Source of the DNA: CADEFX01 sp046154585
GTDB taxonomy: Bacteria; Pseudomonadota; Alphaproteobacteria; Rhizobiales; Hyphomicrobiaceae
Assembly (NCBI GenBank): GCA_046154585.1
Contig: JBJXDX010000038.1
Span: 1-64,000, forward strand
DNA: 64,000 nt
Direction of reading: 5' to 3'
The position numbers and the translations under genes are program-made. Position 1 is the first letter of the stretch; the number at the start of each line of letters is the position of its first letter. Shown one piece after another: positions 8,515 to 17,237 of this stretch. The notes beneath the pieces were generated by a model. That model had not been told where the DNA came from. It was given only the letters and a program-made list of their open reading frames with translations, and ran no database searches.

Positions 8515-9320
8515 CAGCGATCTCCTGCACCGCGCCCGACGAGAAGCCGCTCGAGGCCATAGATGCGGTCCATGACGATGAGCACCACCACCGTCGCCGC
8601 AATCACGCTCGCCGACACCGAGGTCACCAGCGGATCGATGTTGTCCTGGATATATAGGAACATCCGCACAGGCAGCGTCTCCGTGCCCGGCGCCGCGATG
8701 AACACCGTCATCGTCACCTCGTCGAACGACTGGATGAACGACAGCGCCCACCCGCTCGCCAGCCCCGGCACGATCAGCGGCAGCGTAACGCGCTTCAGCA
8801 CCGTCCACTCCGAAGCGCCGAGCGAGATCGCCGCCTGCTCGATGCGCGGGTCCATGCCCGTCGCCGACGCGAGCGTCAGCCGCAGCGCAAACGGCAGCAC
8901 AATGACGATGTGCGACAGCACGAGCCCCAGGAACGTGCCGCCGATTCCGATCTGGGTGAAAAACCGCAGGAAGGCAATGCCGAGCACCAAATGCGGGATC
9001 ATCAGCGGCGACATCAACAACGCTGTCACCACCTCCCGGCCGTGAAAGTCGTAGCGCGCAATCGCCAGCGCCGCCGGAACCGAAAACACCAACGCAATGA
9101 CCGACGAGATCGCGCCGAGCCAGATGCTGGTCCAGAACGCATTGATGAATTCCGGATACCGCGCAATGGTGCGGAACCACCTCAGCGACGGCCCGTTGGT
9201 CGGCAGCGACAGGTAGCCCTCCGGCGTGAACGCCACCACGCACACGACCACGATCGGCGCCAGCGTGAAGATCACGAACAGCGTGTGGAAGATCAGCGCC
9301 AGCGGACCATTGCGGCTCAT
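8514..9320 (-). CDS. ABC transporter permease, PotC-type
   Basis: A 268-residue inner-membrane permease of the spermidine/putrescine-type (PotC) family with about six membrane spans. The EAA loop that docks the ATPase is visible as EQAAISLGASEWTVLKRVTL around residues 165-185. It starts in an ATGA overlap with the PotB-type permease and ends in a TGATG overlap with the DAO gene, tying the importer to the catabolic enzyme. The substrate cannot be read from the permease; the DAO/opine dehydrogenase context suggests an amine, opine or modified amino acid. Confidence 0.92.
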   Translation of the reverse strand: MSRNGPLALIFHTLFVIFTLAPIVVVCVVAFTPEGYLSLPTNGPSLRWFRTIARYPEFINAFWTSIWLGAISSVIALVFSVPAALAIARYDFHGREVVTALLMSPLMIPHLVLGIAFLRFFTQIGIGGTFLGLVLSHIVIVLPFALRLTLASATGMDPRIEQAAISLGASEWTVLKRVTLPLIVPGLASGWALSFIQSFDEVTMTVFIAAPGTETLPVRMFLYIQDNIDPLVTSVSASVIAATVVVLIVMDRIYGLERLLVGRGAGDR

Positions 9321-10195
9321 CGGAACACCTCGGCATAGCGGCGTTCGACGATGCGGTTCGACCCGACGATGATGAGCACCAGCGCGATCAGCAGCAGCAC
9401 CGCCACGGCCGCGCCCAACGGCCAGTTCAGCGTGTTGAGAAACTCGTCATAGGCGAGCGTCGCCGCCACCTTCAGGCGCCGCCCGCCGATGATCGACGGC
9501 GTCGCAAACGCCGATGCCGCCAGCGCGAACACGATAATGGCGCCCGACAGAATGCCCGGCATGATCTGCGGCAGCACGATGCGCCTCAGCACCGTCATCT
9601 GCGACGCGCCGAGCGACAGCGCCGCATTCTCGATCTGCGGATCGAGCCGCTGCAGCGCCGCCCACACCGACAGCACCATGAACGGCATCAGCACGTGCGC
9701 GAGCGCTACGATCATGCCCGTCTCGGTGAACATGAAGGGGATTGGCGCGGAAATGATGCCGAGATTGAGCAATGCCTTGTTGACGACGCCGCCGCTACCG
9801 CCGAACAGCAGCGCCCAGCCCAGCGTCCGCGCCACCACCGAGATCAGCAGCGGCCCGATCACCACCAGCAGAAAGATGCCCTTCCAGGGACTCTGCATGC
9901 GCGACAGGATATAAGCCTCCGGCGCCCCTAGCACCGCCGTCAGCAGCGTTACCAGGAACGCCATGCGGAACGTGCGTAGGAAAACCTCGTGGAAGTAGCC
10001 GTCCGACCAGATCTCCCTCCAGTTCTTGAGGATGAAGACGGTCTCGATGCCCTTGTATTGCCCCCAGTCGTGAAACGACAGCAGCACCGTCATCACAAGC
10101 GGCACAAGCACGATGGCGATGAACAGCAGCAGTGCCGGCGAGGACAGGATATAGGGCATCCAGCCCTGGCGCGCGTCGGTTTCAGCCGCGCTCAT
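9317..10195 (-). CDS. ABC transporter permease, PotB-type
   Basis: A 292-residue inner-membrane permease, partner of the PotC-type gene. The first span begins at residue 14 (YILSSPALLLFIAIVLVPLV). The EAA motif ENAALSLGASQMTVLRRIVL lies in the second half, before a PGILSG turn. The ATG at 10195 overlaps the ATPase stop (ATGA). Together the two permeases form the heterodimeric channel. Confidence 0.92.
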   Translation of the reverse strand: MSAAETDARQGWMPYILSSPALLLFIAIVLVPLVMTVLLSFHDWGQYKGIETVFILKNWREIWSDGYFHEVFLRTFRMAFLVTLLTAVLGAPEAYILSRMQSPWKGIFLLVVIGPLLISVVARTLGWALLFGGSGGVVNKALLNLGIISAPIPFMFTETGMIVALAHVLMPFMVLSVWAALQRLDPQIENAALSLGASQMTVLRRIVLPQIMPGILSGAIIVFALAASAFATPSIIGGRRLKVAATLAYDEFLNTLNWPLGAAVAVLLLIALVLIIVGSNRIVERRYAEVFR

Positions 10196-11244
10196 GGCGC
10201 GCCCTCGGCCGATCGCACCGACATGTCCTCGCTGCGCCAGGTCAGCCGGACATTTTCACCCTCGCCGGGCACTGGCTCACCCGAATTCTGGCGAATAACC
10301 GTCACGCGCCCATGCGTCGTATCGATCTGATAAAGCCAGTGATTGCCCTGGAAGATGCGTGTCACCACCGTCCCGGCCAGCGTCGGGCCAACTCCGTCGG
10401 CAAAACCGATTTTTTCCGGCCGCACCGTCACGAGCACGCGCGGCGGGCTTCCCGCCGACGCCGGCCAGCGGCCGTCCCCCAGGACCACACGCGTGCCCGA
10501 TCCGTCGCTTTCAGTCACGGCCGCGAGCACATTCGTCTTGCCGAGGAAATTCGCAACGAACGGTGTTGCCGGCCTCTCATAGGCCTCATGCGGCGGCGCG
10601 ATCTGCTCGATCCGGCCCTGGCTCATGACGGCGATGCGGTCCGACAGCGCCATCGCCTCCGACTGGTCGTGCGTCACCAGGATCGTCGTCGTGCCGACGT
10701 TGCGCTGGATCTGTCTCAATTCGATCTGCATCTCCTCGCGCAGCTTAGCGTCGAGGTTCGACAGAGGCTCGTCGAGCAGCAGGATGCTCGGCCGGATCAC
10801 CAGCGCGCGCGCCAATGCCACCCGCTGCTGCTGCCCGCCCGACATGCGCCGCGGATAGCGATCGGCAAGCGCACCGAGCCCCACCAGTTCCAGCGTCTCG
10901 CGCACGCGTCGCTTGCGCTCATCGCCAGCGACGCCTTGCATGTCGAGGCCGAACGCCACGTTCTCGGCCGCCGTCATGTGCGGAAACAGCGCATAGGACT
11001 GGAAGACGATGCCCAGCCCGCGCTTGGCCGGCTTCACGGCCAGCAGGTCCTGCCCTGCGAGCGTGATCGCGCCCGACGTCGGCATCACGAAGCCTGCGAT
11101 CATCTGCAGCGTCGTCGTCTTGCCGCAGCCGGAAGGCCCGAGCAGCGCCAGAAACTCGCCCTGCTCGACGGCCAGCGACAGGTTCTCAACGGCGGCGTGC
11201 TCGCCAAAGCGCTTCGTCAGGCCGTCGAGAACAAGGAACGGCAT
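10192..11244 (-). CDS. ABC transporter ATP-binding protein, PotA-type
   Basis: A 350-residue ATPase that energises the adjacent permeases. Walker A GPSGCGKT is at residues 36-43, the signature MSGGQQQRVALARAL and Walker B ILLLDEPLSNLDAKL follow, and a C-terminal TOBE-like domain with VTVRPEKIGF completes the CUT1/PotA architecture. I chose ATG 11244 (MPFLVLDGLTKRFG), the normal family N-terminus; the frame extends to 11292, but that part overlaps the hairpin repeat. Hairpins lie just upstream, between this gene and that of the binding protein. Confidence 0.93.
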   Translation of the reverse strand: MPFLVLDGLTKRFGEHAAVENLSLAVEQGEFLALLGPSGCGKTTTLQMIAGFVMPTSGAITLAGQDLLAVKPAKRGLGIVFQSYALFPHMTAAENVAFGLDMQGVAGDERKRRVRETLELVGLGALADRYPRRMSGGQQQRVALARALVIRPSILLLDEPLSNLDAKLREEMQIELRQIQRNVGTTTILVTHDQSEAMALSDRIAVMSQGRIEQIAPPHEAYERPATPFVANFLGKTNVLAAVTESDGSGTRVVLGDGRWPASAGSPPRVLVTVRPEKIGFADGVGPTLAGTVVTRIFQGNHWLYQIDTTHGRVTVIRQNSGEPVPGEGENVRLTWRSEDMSVRSAEGAP

Positions 11245-11280
11245 TGGCTCTTCGATGTTCGAGGCAAATTCCTGGAATCC

Positions 11281-11412
11281 CCCTCTCCCCATCGTTCTTC
11301 ACGATGGGGAGAGGGTCGGGTGAGGGGCAGGAGCTGGCTCGGCGTTTTGTAGCTGCCCCTCACCGTCATGGCGTAGCGCATGGACCCCTCTCCCCGCTTG
11401 CGGGGAGAGGGG
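11281..11412. repeat. three-hairpin intergenic repeat inside the ABC operon
   Basis: Three nested inverted repeats are readable. CCCTCTCCCCATCGT (11281-11295) pairs with 11301-11315 around a 5-base loop. GGTGAGGGGCAG (11319-11330) pairs with 11353-11364. CCCCTCTCCCCGC (11385-11397) pairs with 11400-11412 around TT. All stems are perfect. The first and third share the CCCTCTCCCC core, which is the hallmark of a dispersed palindromic family. It lies between the binding-protein gene and the ATPase gene, where such hairpins commonly protect the upstream mRNA from exonucleases. Confidence 0.8.
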
Positions 11413-11424
11413 ATTTTGCGCGTC

Positions 11425-12459
11425 TTACCGCTCTACCTCTCGGTTCCAGCGCTTGGTCCACTCCTCGCGCGACTTGTTGATCGTCACCCAATCCGGCACC
11501 AACACCTTGGCCGCACGCTCGCCGACCGGCGCCATCTTGAGCTCCGCCATGTTCACGTCGACCTTCTTGTTGACCGGCCCGTTGCCCATCTCCTTGGCCA
11601 GTGCCGTCTGCACATCCGCGGAGATCATGAGCTTGATGAAGTCGTGCACCAGCGGATTGGTAGTGTCCTTGGCAACCGGGCACGCGGAGGCAAGCAGGAT
11701 CGGCGCGCCTTCCTTCGGGTAGATGAAGTCCACTGGGAAGCCCGTGTTGGCGAAGGCCTGCACGCGCCCCGTGCCCCACACGGCGATGACACTCTGTCCC
11801 GACTGGAACAGCTCCGTCATCTTGCCGGGCGACGGCTCGTATACGAGCACGTTGGGATTGATCTCCTCTTTCATCACCTTGAAGCCGGGCTCGATGCTGG
11901 CCTCGCCACCGCCGTTCATGCGTGCGTACATCATCAGCGTGTACAGGCCGTAGGTGTTGTTGATCGGCGGGATCACCAGCAGCTTCTTGAATTTCGGATC
12001 CTTCAGATCGGCCCACGATGTCGGGATCGGCCAGCCCTTCTCTTGGAAGTACTTGGTGTTGACCATGAAACCCGTTCCGGTCTGGCCGACCGCGACCGCC
12101 ATGTCGTCCTTGAACTTCGCCGCGTCATAGAGCTCGGACTTGTCGAGGTCCTTGATCGGCGCGCAGAAGCCGAGCTGGATCGCCTGATACATCGGGCCGT
12201 CGTCGACAATGGCAACGTCGATCACCTGGTTGCCTTTCTGCGCCTGCAGCTTGGCGATCGTATCGGTCGAGTTACCCGCAGTGTATTCCACCTTAGCGCC
12301 GTGCTTGGCCTCGAATACCGGGAACACGAATTTGCGCAGCGTCTGCTCCCAGGACCCGCCGTAGCCGGCCACCGTCAGCGTCTTCTGCTGGGCTGATGCG
12401 GGGCATGCGGCAAGCGCCAGAACACAGCCGGCTGCCATCAGGATCTGCTTTGACATCAT
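11425..12459 (-). CDS. periplasmic ABC solute-binding protein (PotD-like)
   Basis: A 344-residue extracellular solute-binding protein, first gene of the operon. Residues 1-24 form a signal peptide (hydrophobic core ILMAAGCVLALAAC, cleavage after ASA). The mature part starts QQKTLTVAGYGGSWEQTL, typical of the PotD/PotF and related amine-binding group. The ATG at 12459 has GGGGAG 8 bases upstream; a GTG one codon earlier and another ATG one codon later are possible. Its position ahead of a hairpin cluster suggests a higher expression level than the transporter core. Confidence 0.9.
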   Translation of the reverse strand: MMSKQILMAAGCVLALAACPASAQQKTLTVAGYGGSWEQTLRKFVFPVFEAKHGAKVEYTAGNSTDTIAKLQAQKGNQVIDVAIVDDGPMYQAIQLGFCAPIKDLDKSELYDAAKFKDDMAVAVGQTGTGFMVNTKYFQEKGWPIPTSWADLKDPKFKKLLVIPPINNTYGLYTLMMYARMNGGGEASIEPGFKVMKEEINPNVLVYEPSPGKMTELFQSGQSVIAVWGTGRVQAFANTGFPVDFIYPKEGAPILLASACPVAKDTTNPLVHDFIKLMISADVQTALAKEMGNGPVNKKVDVNMAELKMAPVGERAAKVLVPDWVTINKSREEWTKRWNREVER

Positions 12460-12538
12460 CACATCATCTCCCCTGCGTAAGGTCGCCCAATCCAGAACAG
12501 TTCGCTGGTGCCAGCCTGATTGTCCGCCCCAAGAGCGT

Positions 12539-12551
12539 CAAATCGAATTTG
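12539..12551. promoter_or_regulatory. candidate LysR operator (CAAAT-N3-ATTTG)
   Basis: A 5-bp inverted repeat, CAAAT CGA ATTTG, sits between the divergent solute-binding-protein and LysR genes, about 60 bp upstream of the LysR start. Its AT-rich dyad of about 13 bp fits the LysR-box style. A TATAGT element near 12575 could be the -10 of the lysR promoter. Confidence 0.4.
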
Positions 12552-12611
12552 GTGAGGGCAGCATCCGCTTTTGTTATAGTGGCTTATGTCCCTGCCCGCT
12601 CGGTACGCAAC

Positions 12612-13586
12612 GTGCTGCTAAATCCCCGCCAGATTGAGGCTTTCCGCCTCGTTATGCTGCGCGGTTCCATCACCGGAGCCGCCGTCATGCTGAAGATCAG
12701 CCAACCTGCCGTCAGCCGGCTCGTCCACGACTTGGAAGTGCGCTCCGGCATCAAGCTGTTCGAGCGCGCCGGCAATCATGTCATCCCGACGCCGGAAGCC
12801 CATCTCCTGCTGGTGGAGGTGGAGCGCTATGCTTACGGTATCCAGGCCGTCAGCACGTTCGCCCAGGAGCTGCGCAACCGCCGCCGCGGCATGCTGCGCG
12901 TGGTCGCCATGCCGTCCATGGCCATGGGTTTCCTACCCCGTTTCGTCGCCTCGTTCATCAAGGGGCGATCGCTCGACCGCGTGCATCTGCACGGCATGCC
13001 ATCCCATCTCGTGCTCGACGCGGTAGCGACCGGCCAAGCCGACATCGGCGTGGCCGCCGCCCCACCCGAGCGGCCCGGACTGAAGCTCGAGCCGTTCAAT
13101 TCATCCGCCGTCGTCCTCATGCAGAAGGGGCATCGCCTGGCGCGCCGCAGCAGCGTGACGGCCGAGGATCTCACGGGCGAGCCTTTCATCTCGCTGGTGG
13201 AGCCGCAGATTTTTGCCGCCGATGAGATCCAGGCCCATTTGGCGGATTTGCAGCGCAACGCGGTCGTCACGACGCCGCTGTCGGGGATTGCCGGCAGCCT
13301 CGTGGTGGCCGGCACCGGGATTGCCCTGGTCGATCCCTTCTCGGTCACGGATTTCGAGAACCGCGGTGTCGTCACGGTCCCCTTCGAACCGGCGATCAAC
13401 GTGCGCAAGGCCATCGTCACACCGGCAAACCGGCGCCTGTCGGCCCTGTCGCAGGAGTTCATCGAAGCCTTCCGCGCCCACGTCGCCGCCCACACTGCAC
13501 CGCGCAAGAAGCAACCGGCGAGAGCCGCGGCTATGCGTTCGGCGCGAGCCGAAACACGCCGCGCTCTTGCGAGTCGAGCTGACTAA
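12612..13586 (+). CDS. LysR-family transcriptional regulator
   Basis: A 324-residue regulator. The N-terminal winged helix-turn-helix is recognisable as LLNPRQIEAFRLVMLRGSIT followed by AAVMLKISQPAVSRLVHDLE, within residues 1-45. The rest is the periplasmic-binding-like effector domain. The start is taken as GTG at 12612 because family members begin just there (NPRQIEAF); no ATG fits. It is divergent from the ABC/dehydrogenase operon, so it probably senses that substrate and controls the operon. Its last 56 bases overlap the convergent rhodanese gene. Confidence 0.88.
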   Translation: MLLNPRQIEAFRLVMLRGSITGAAVMLKISQPAVSRLVHDLEVRSGIKLFERAGNHVIPTPEAHLLLVEVERYAYGIQAVSTFAQELRNRRRGMLRVVAMPSMAMGFLPRFVASFIKGRSLDRVHLHGMPSHLVLDAVATGQADIGVAAAPPERPGLKLEPFNSSAVVLMQKGHRLARRSSVTAEDLTGEPFISLVEPQIFAADEIQAHLADLQRNAVVTTPLSGIAGSLVVAGTGIALVDPFSVTDFENRGVVTVPFEPAINVRKAIVTPANRRLSALSQEFIEAFRAHVAAHTAPRKKQPARAAAMRSARAETRRALASRAD

Positions 13587-15114
13587 CGAGGTTGGTCTCC
13601 CATGCGAGATAGGCACGCGCTGCCTCGGCATTGCCTTCGTGCCGGCCGGCGGTGTGAAACACGAAATCGATCCTCTCGGCGTCCGGCGGCTGTCCGGACG
13701 CGCTGGTGAGAGAACGCCCGGTGGCCTGCCATGCCTTGATGCCGCCGGAGAGAAGCGTGACACCGCGAGCTCCTGCCTCCGCCAGATCCACGGCTGCGGC
13801 GCGCGCCACCATGACATCGTCGGCGATCAGGATGGCCGGACGGGATGTATCGACGGCCGACGCGATGTGCGGCCGAATGGACCACACCGAGCCCGGAACA
13901 TGCCCGGCGCTCCAGGCCGCGCTGCTCCTGAGATCGACCGCTTGCGCCGCACCACCATCCAGCTTGGCCGCCGCATCGCCTGCACTGAGCGGCAGGACAT
14001 CCGGCAGGACGCTCTCAGCTCGCACGCCCGACCCATCCGAAGCGCTCGCCACGCCATTGCCGTCGAGCACGCACGCCTCGTGCCCGAGCTGCCGCAACCA
14101 GGCCGCCACCATCGGCGCGCGGATCATCTCGCCGTCGGCAATGACGATGCGGGCGCCCCGGACACCAACCCATTGATCGGTCGCCTGCACGAGCTGCCCG
14201 CCCGGCGCGTGGCGAAATCCGGGGATCGGCGACGTGGACGCTTCCTCCGCCGTCCTGACGTCGAGCAGGTACGTCGTGCGCGACGCATCGTCGAGCCACG
14301 TTTCCACCATGGCAGGCGTGACAGATGTCACGCCATGGCGCTGTGCATGCCGCTGCGCCTTGGCCTTCATCGCCTCGCGGATGCCGGCGTCCTTCGGCGG
14401 CTCGGGCCACTTCAAATCCGCACCGCGCTGCAAATCATAGCCTGCCAAGAACCACCCCTGCGTACCGTTCTCCAGCGCCACCACCTTGTTCGCCACGCCG
14501 AAGTCGATGAGCGTCTGCGCGCCGATGATCGAGCGCGTGCGGCCGGCACAATTCACCACCACCGTCGTCTTCGGGTCAGGCGCGATCTCGCCAATGCGCA
14601 GCACCAGCTCGCCGTTTGGACACGAAATACCGCCAGGGATATTGAAGCGCGTGTATTCCGCCCATGTGCGGCCGTCCACGATAACGAAGTCGTCCCTCCG
14701 CCGCTTCATGGCGTCGAGGTCCTGCGCCGTGATGCGCGGCGTGTGACGCTCATGCTCGATCAGCTCGCCGAAGGTCTTCGACGGCAGATTGACGCCTTCA
14801 TAGAGCGTATAGCCGGCTCGCTTCCACCCGGGCGCTCCACCCTCGAGCACGGACACGTTCGCATAGCCCAGCGCCTCGGCCCGCTTCTTGGCCTTTTCTG
14901 CAACACCATCACCGCCGTCGCACAGCACCACGCGCACCGAGCGGATCGGCGCCAGATGCTCCAGATCGAGCTCGAGCCGGCTGTAGGGAAGCGGCACAGC
15001 AAAAAACGGATGTCCGTCCGCAAACGGGCCGGCCTCGCGCACATCGAAAAATGCGATCTCGCCCCCGTCAGACAGCCATGATTTGACCGTTGCGGCATCG
15101 ACGGTGGAACCCAT
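13531..15114 (-). CDS. protein of four tandem rhodanese domains
   Basis: A 527-residue cytoplasmic protein built of four rhodanese-like modules, roughly residues 5-105, 125-230, 265-365 and 370-470. Module 1 has Cys65 (LCDGGDG) and module 2 has Cys189 in an NCAGRTRS loop, a proper active-site shape. The matching positions in modules 3 and 4 are Ala-Asp (VIADGEM, LIADDVM), so those two look non-catalytic. Such proteins are annotated as sulfurtransferases moving sulfane sulfur from thiosulfate or persulfides. The ATG at 15114 is preceded by GGAG at 8 bases. The gene follows kdsA on the same strand after 40 bp and may be cotranscribed with it. Confidence 0.85.
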   Translation of the reverse strand: MGSTVDAATVKSWLSDGGEIAFFDVREAGPFADGHPFFAVPLPYSRLELDLEHLAPIRSVRVVLCDGGDGVAEKAKKRAEALGYANVSVLEGGAPGWKRAGYTLYEGVNLPSKTFGELIEHERHTPRITAQDLDAMKRRRDDFVIVDGRTWAEYTRFNIPGGISCPNGELVLRIGEIAPDPKTTVVVNCAGRTRSIIGAQTLIDFGVANKVVALENGTQGWFLAGYDLQRGADLKWPEPPKDAGIREAMKAKAQRHAQRHGVTSVTPAMVETWLDDASRTTYLLDVRTAEEASTSPIPGFRHAPGGQLVQATDQWVGVRGARIVIADGEMIRAPMVAAWLRQLGHEACVLDGNGVASASDGSGVRAESVLPDVLPLSAGDAAAKLDGGAAQAVDLRSSAAWSAGHVPGSVWSIRPHIASAVDTSRPAILIADDVMVARAAAVDLAEAGARGVTLLSGGIKAWQATGRSLTSASGQPPDAERIDFVFHTAGRHEGNAEAARAYLAWETNLVSQLDSQERGVFRLAPNA

Positions 15115-15154
15115 GACTGAAACTCCGGGATTGTGCGGCAATCGTTGCCACTGC

Positions 15155-16015
15155 TCAGGCGGGCGCGCCTGCTCTCCTTGTCTTCACAACTGCGTCGATA
15201 GCCTTCAGCTCAACAAGCAGATCATACATGTCCTTTAGCGCGAGCATGTTGGGCCCGTCGGAGGGCGCGCGGTCAGGATCCTGATGCGTCTCGATGAAAA
15301 GGCCTGCGACTCCCACGGCCACGGCCGCGCGCGCCAGCGTTGGCACGAAGCGCCGGTCACCGCCGGATGAAGTGCCCTGGCCGCCCGGCTGCTGCACCGA
15401 ATGCGTCGCGTCGAAGATCACCGGCGCGCCGATCTCCGCCATGATCGGCAGGGACCTCATGTCGACGACCAGCGTATTGTACCCAAAGCTTGCCCCGCGC
15501 TCCGTCACCAGCACGTTGGCGTTCCCGCTCTCCGTGATCTTGGTCACCACATTCTTCATGTCCCAAGGTGCGAGGAACTGGCCCTTCTTGACCTTGATGA
15601 CCTTGCCCGTCTGCGCCGCTGCCACCAGCAGGTCGGTCTGGCGGCATAGGAACGCCGGGATCTGCAGCACATCCACAACCTCGGCCACCGGCGCGCACTG
15701 GCCGATCTCGTGCACGTCGGTAACGACCGGCAGCCCCAGCGTGGTGCGGATTTCGTCGAAAACAGGCAGCGCACCGTCGAGACCTACGCCACGCTTGCCC
15801 GACAGCGCCGTCCTGTTGGCCTTGTCGAAGCTCGTCTTGTAGACGAGCCCGACCCCAGCGCGGGCGCAGGTCTCCTTCAGCGCCGACGCCATCTCCAGCG
15901 CGTGGGTCCGCGATTCCATCTGGCAGGGGCCGGCAAATAGGGCAAACCGCCGGTCGTTGGCAAACGTCACCGGTCCGGCGGATACGGCGGAGTTGGGGCG
16001 TCGGGGATCGCTCAT
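15155..16015 (-). CDS. kdsA: 3-deoxy-8-phosphooctulonate synthase
   Basis: A 286-residue enzyme that condenses phosphoenolpyruvate and arabinose 5-phosphate to KDO 8-phosphate for the lipopolysaccharide inner core. Recognisable blocks are LFAGPCQMESRTHALEMA, YKTSFDKANRTA, VVTDVHEIGQCAPVAEVVDV, KKGQFLAPWDMKNV, TERGASFGYNTLVVDMRSLP, FDATHSVQQPGG and FIETHQDPDRAPSDGPNM. The length matches the family. Cys in LFAGPCQ and the conserved Asn in RGASFGYN are in place. I chose the ATG at 16015 as the family-like start. The upstream frame extension is not conserved. Confidence 0.96.
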   Translation of the reverse strand: MSDPRRPNSAVSAGPVTFANDRRFALFAGPCQMESRTHALEMASALKETCARAGVGLVYKTSFDKANRTALSGKRGVGLDGALPVFDEIRTTLGLPVVTDVHEIGQCAPVAEVVDVLQIPAFLCRQTDLLVAAAQTGKVIKVKKGQFLAPWDMKNVVTKITESGNANVLVTERGASFGYNTLVVDMRSLPIMAEIGAPVIFDATHSVQQPGGQGTSSGGDRRFVPTLARAAVAVGVAGLFIETHQDPDRAPSDGPNMLALKDMYDLLVELKAIDAVVKTRRAGAPA

Positions 16016-16158
16016 GCGTTGCCCTATAGCACGAGCCGCAGTGCGCAATCCAATCGCGCGCCGCGCATTCCCCAGGTTGCTCACGCTCGCGGATGCAACC
16101 CGCGGCGACACCATCGCGTTGTGTCATGGAACGCGGGGGCTTACTGCGGAGATGACCT

Positions 16159-16665
16159 ATGATCGGGCTTTGGAAGTATGGGCCTTTGATGCTGTCTCTT
16201 TGTGTGATCGGCCCTGCAGCGGTGACCGAGGCGCAGGCACAGACGCCGCGCGGCAACCTTGGAACCTTGACCTGCACCCTGGCGGAAGACGGCGAGACGC
16301 AGAAAATGCCGCCCAGCGAGGAGCGAGCCATGCGATGCGTGTTCAAGCCTACCGAAAGCGGTGTCGAGCTGACCTACTCCGGGACCATCCGCCAAGTCGG
16401 CGCCGGCCGGGAGCTGACCGGCAAGCTGGTGATGATCTGGGTCGTCCAGGGCCCCAAGGACATAAAACTGGACCCCGGCCTCTTTGCCCAGACGTACGTC
16501 GGCGGCGGTGATATCGGCGGCGCGGACAAGGGAGCTGCTGCCAACAGCCTCGTCGGCGAGAGCAATCGCGATATCACAATGCACGCAGAGACCACCCCGG
16601 GCGCGCCGAGTGCAGGCCGCTCGATCATGACGATGGAGCTGAAGGTTCAGTCCGTTCCGGTGTGA
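16159..16665 (+). CDS. secreted DUF992 protein
   Basis: A 168-residue exported protein. Residues 1-28 are a signal peptide (MLSLCVIGPAAVTEAQAQ). The mature part follows the DUF992 pattern found in alphaproteobacteria: LGTLTCTLAEDGE, MRCVFKPTESGVELTYSGTI, AQTYVGGGDIGG and ANSLVGESNRDITMHAET. Two cysteines in the first half (TCTL, RCVF) probably form a disulfide. Function is unknown. It is divergent from kdsA; its last 19 bases overlap the convergent GFA-fold gene. Confidence 0.82.
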   Translation: MIGLWKYGPLMLSLCVIGPAAVTEAQAQTPRGNLGTLTCTLAEDGETQKMPPSEERAMRCVFKPTESGVELTYSGTIRQVGAGRELTGKLVMIWVVQGPKDIKLDPGLFAQTYVGGGDIGGADKGAAANSLVGESNRDITMHAETTPGAPSAGRSIMTMELKVQSVPV

Positions 16666-17099
16666 TCCCGGATCGGGCCCTTCTTCACCGGCTGCGCGCC
16701 CTTCCCGGCAGTCTTCGCAAATCTCGGCAGGTCATCGTGCACATCAAACCAGCCGACGCGCTCGCCGATGTGGGCGTGGCCCGTGGGCGGCCATTGTAAA
16801 GGCTGCTCCAATGTGCCGTGAAACAGATGCACCTCACGCGGCCAGCGTGAGCCTGCGTAGGCCATGGGTGAGCCGCAGGTCGCGCAGAAATAGCGCTTCA
16901 CGCCGGGCGACGATTCGTAGATTGACGGCTCGCCCTTGAGATAGCGGAACTGGCCGATGTCGACCCCGATGTAGGTCGCCACCGCCGACGACACCGCCCG
17001 CCGGCAGTCCTCGCAGTGACAGTGCATGACCCACTTCGGCTTGCCTTCGAACTCATACTCGATGGCGCGGCACTGGCAGCGCCCTTTGGTGACCGTCAT
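16647..17099 (-). CDS. GFA-family (CENP-V/GFA) zinc protein
   Basis: A 150-residue protein of the glutathione-dependent formaldehyde-activating (GFA) fold. Zinc-binding cysteines are visible: Cys8 and Cys10 (GRCQCR), Cys27, Cys29 and Cys32 (HCHCEDCRR), Cys72 and Cys75 (FCATCGSPM). The GSPM and the FHGTLEQP motif are typical of the family. The physiological reaction of most members is not established; S-hydroxymethylglutathione formation is the family's namesake claim. The ATG at 17099 is chosen because GRCQCR must be near the N-terminus. Confidence 0.85.
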   Translation of the reverse strand: MTVTKGRCQCRAIEYEFEGKPKWVMHCHCEDCRRAVSSAVATYIGVDIGQFRYLKGEPSIYESSPGVKRYFCATCGSPMAYAGSRWPREVHLFHGTLEQPLQWPPTGHAHIGERVGWFDVHDDLPRFAKTAGKGAQPVKKGPIRDHTGTD

Positions 17100-17237
17100 G
17101 GGTGGCAAATCCCGTTGAGCTTGGTTTCCGGCGTCAATTAAGCGCGCCACTAGGCCCGGTCGTCAAACAATTCCGGCGTATTGGTGCACGTGCCCGTATT
17201 TCTCCCCGCCTCGTGGCCCCGTGCGATCCTTGCCGGC

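Noticed and set aside
11281..11412. CRISPR repeats or a transposon end in the hairpin cluster
   Set aside because: There are only three different stems, no regular spacer unit and no transposase or target duplication.
13213..15081. A 622-codon plus-strand open frame opposite the rhodanese gene
   Set aside because: It is antisense to the rhodanese protein and runs out of frame through lysR; its residues are rich in Arg, His and Pro with no domain. It is a by-product of high GC content.
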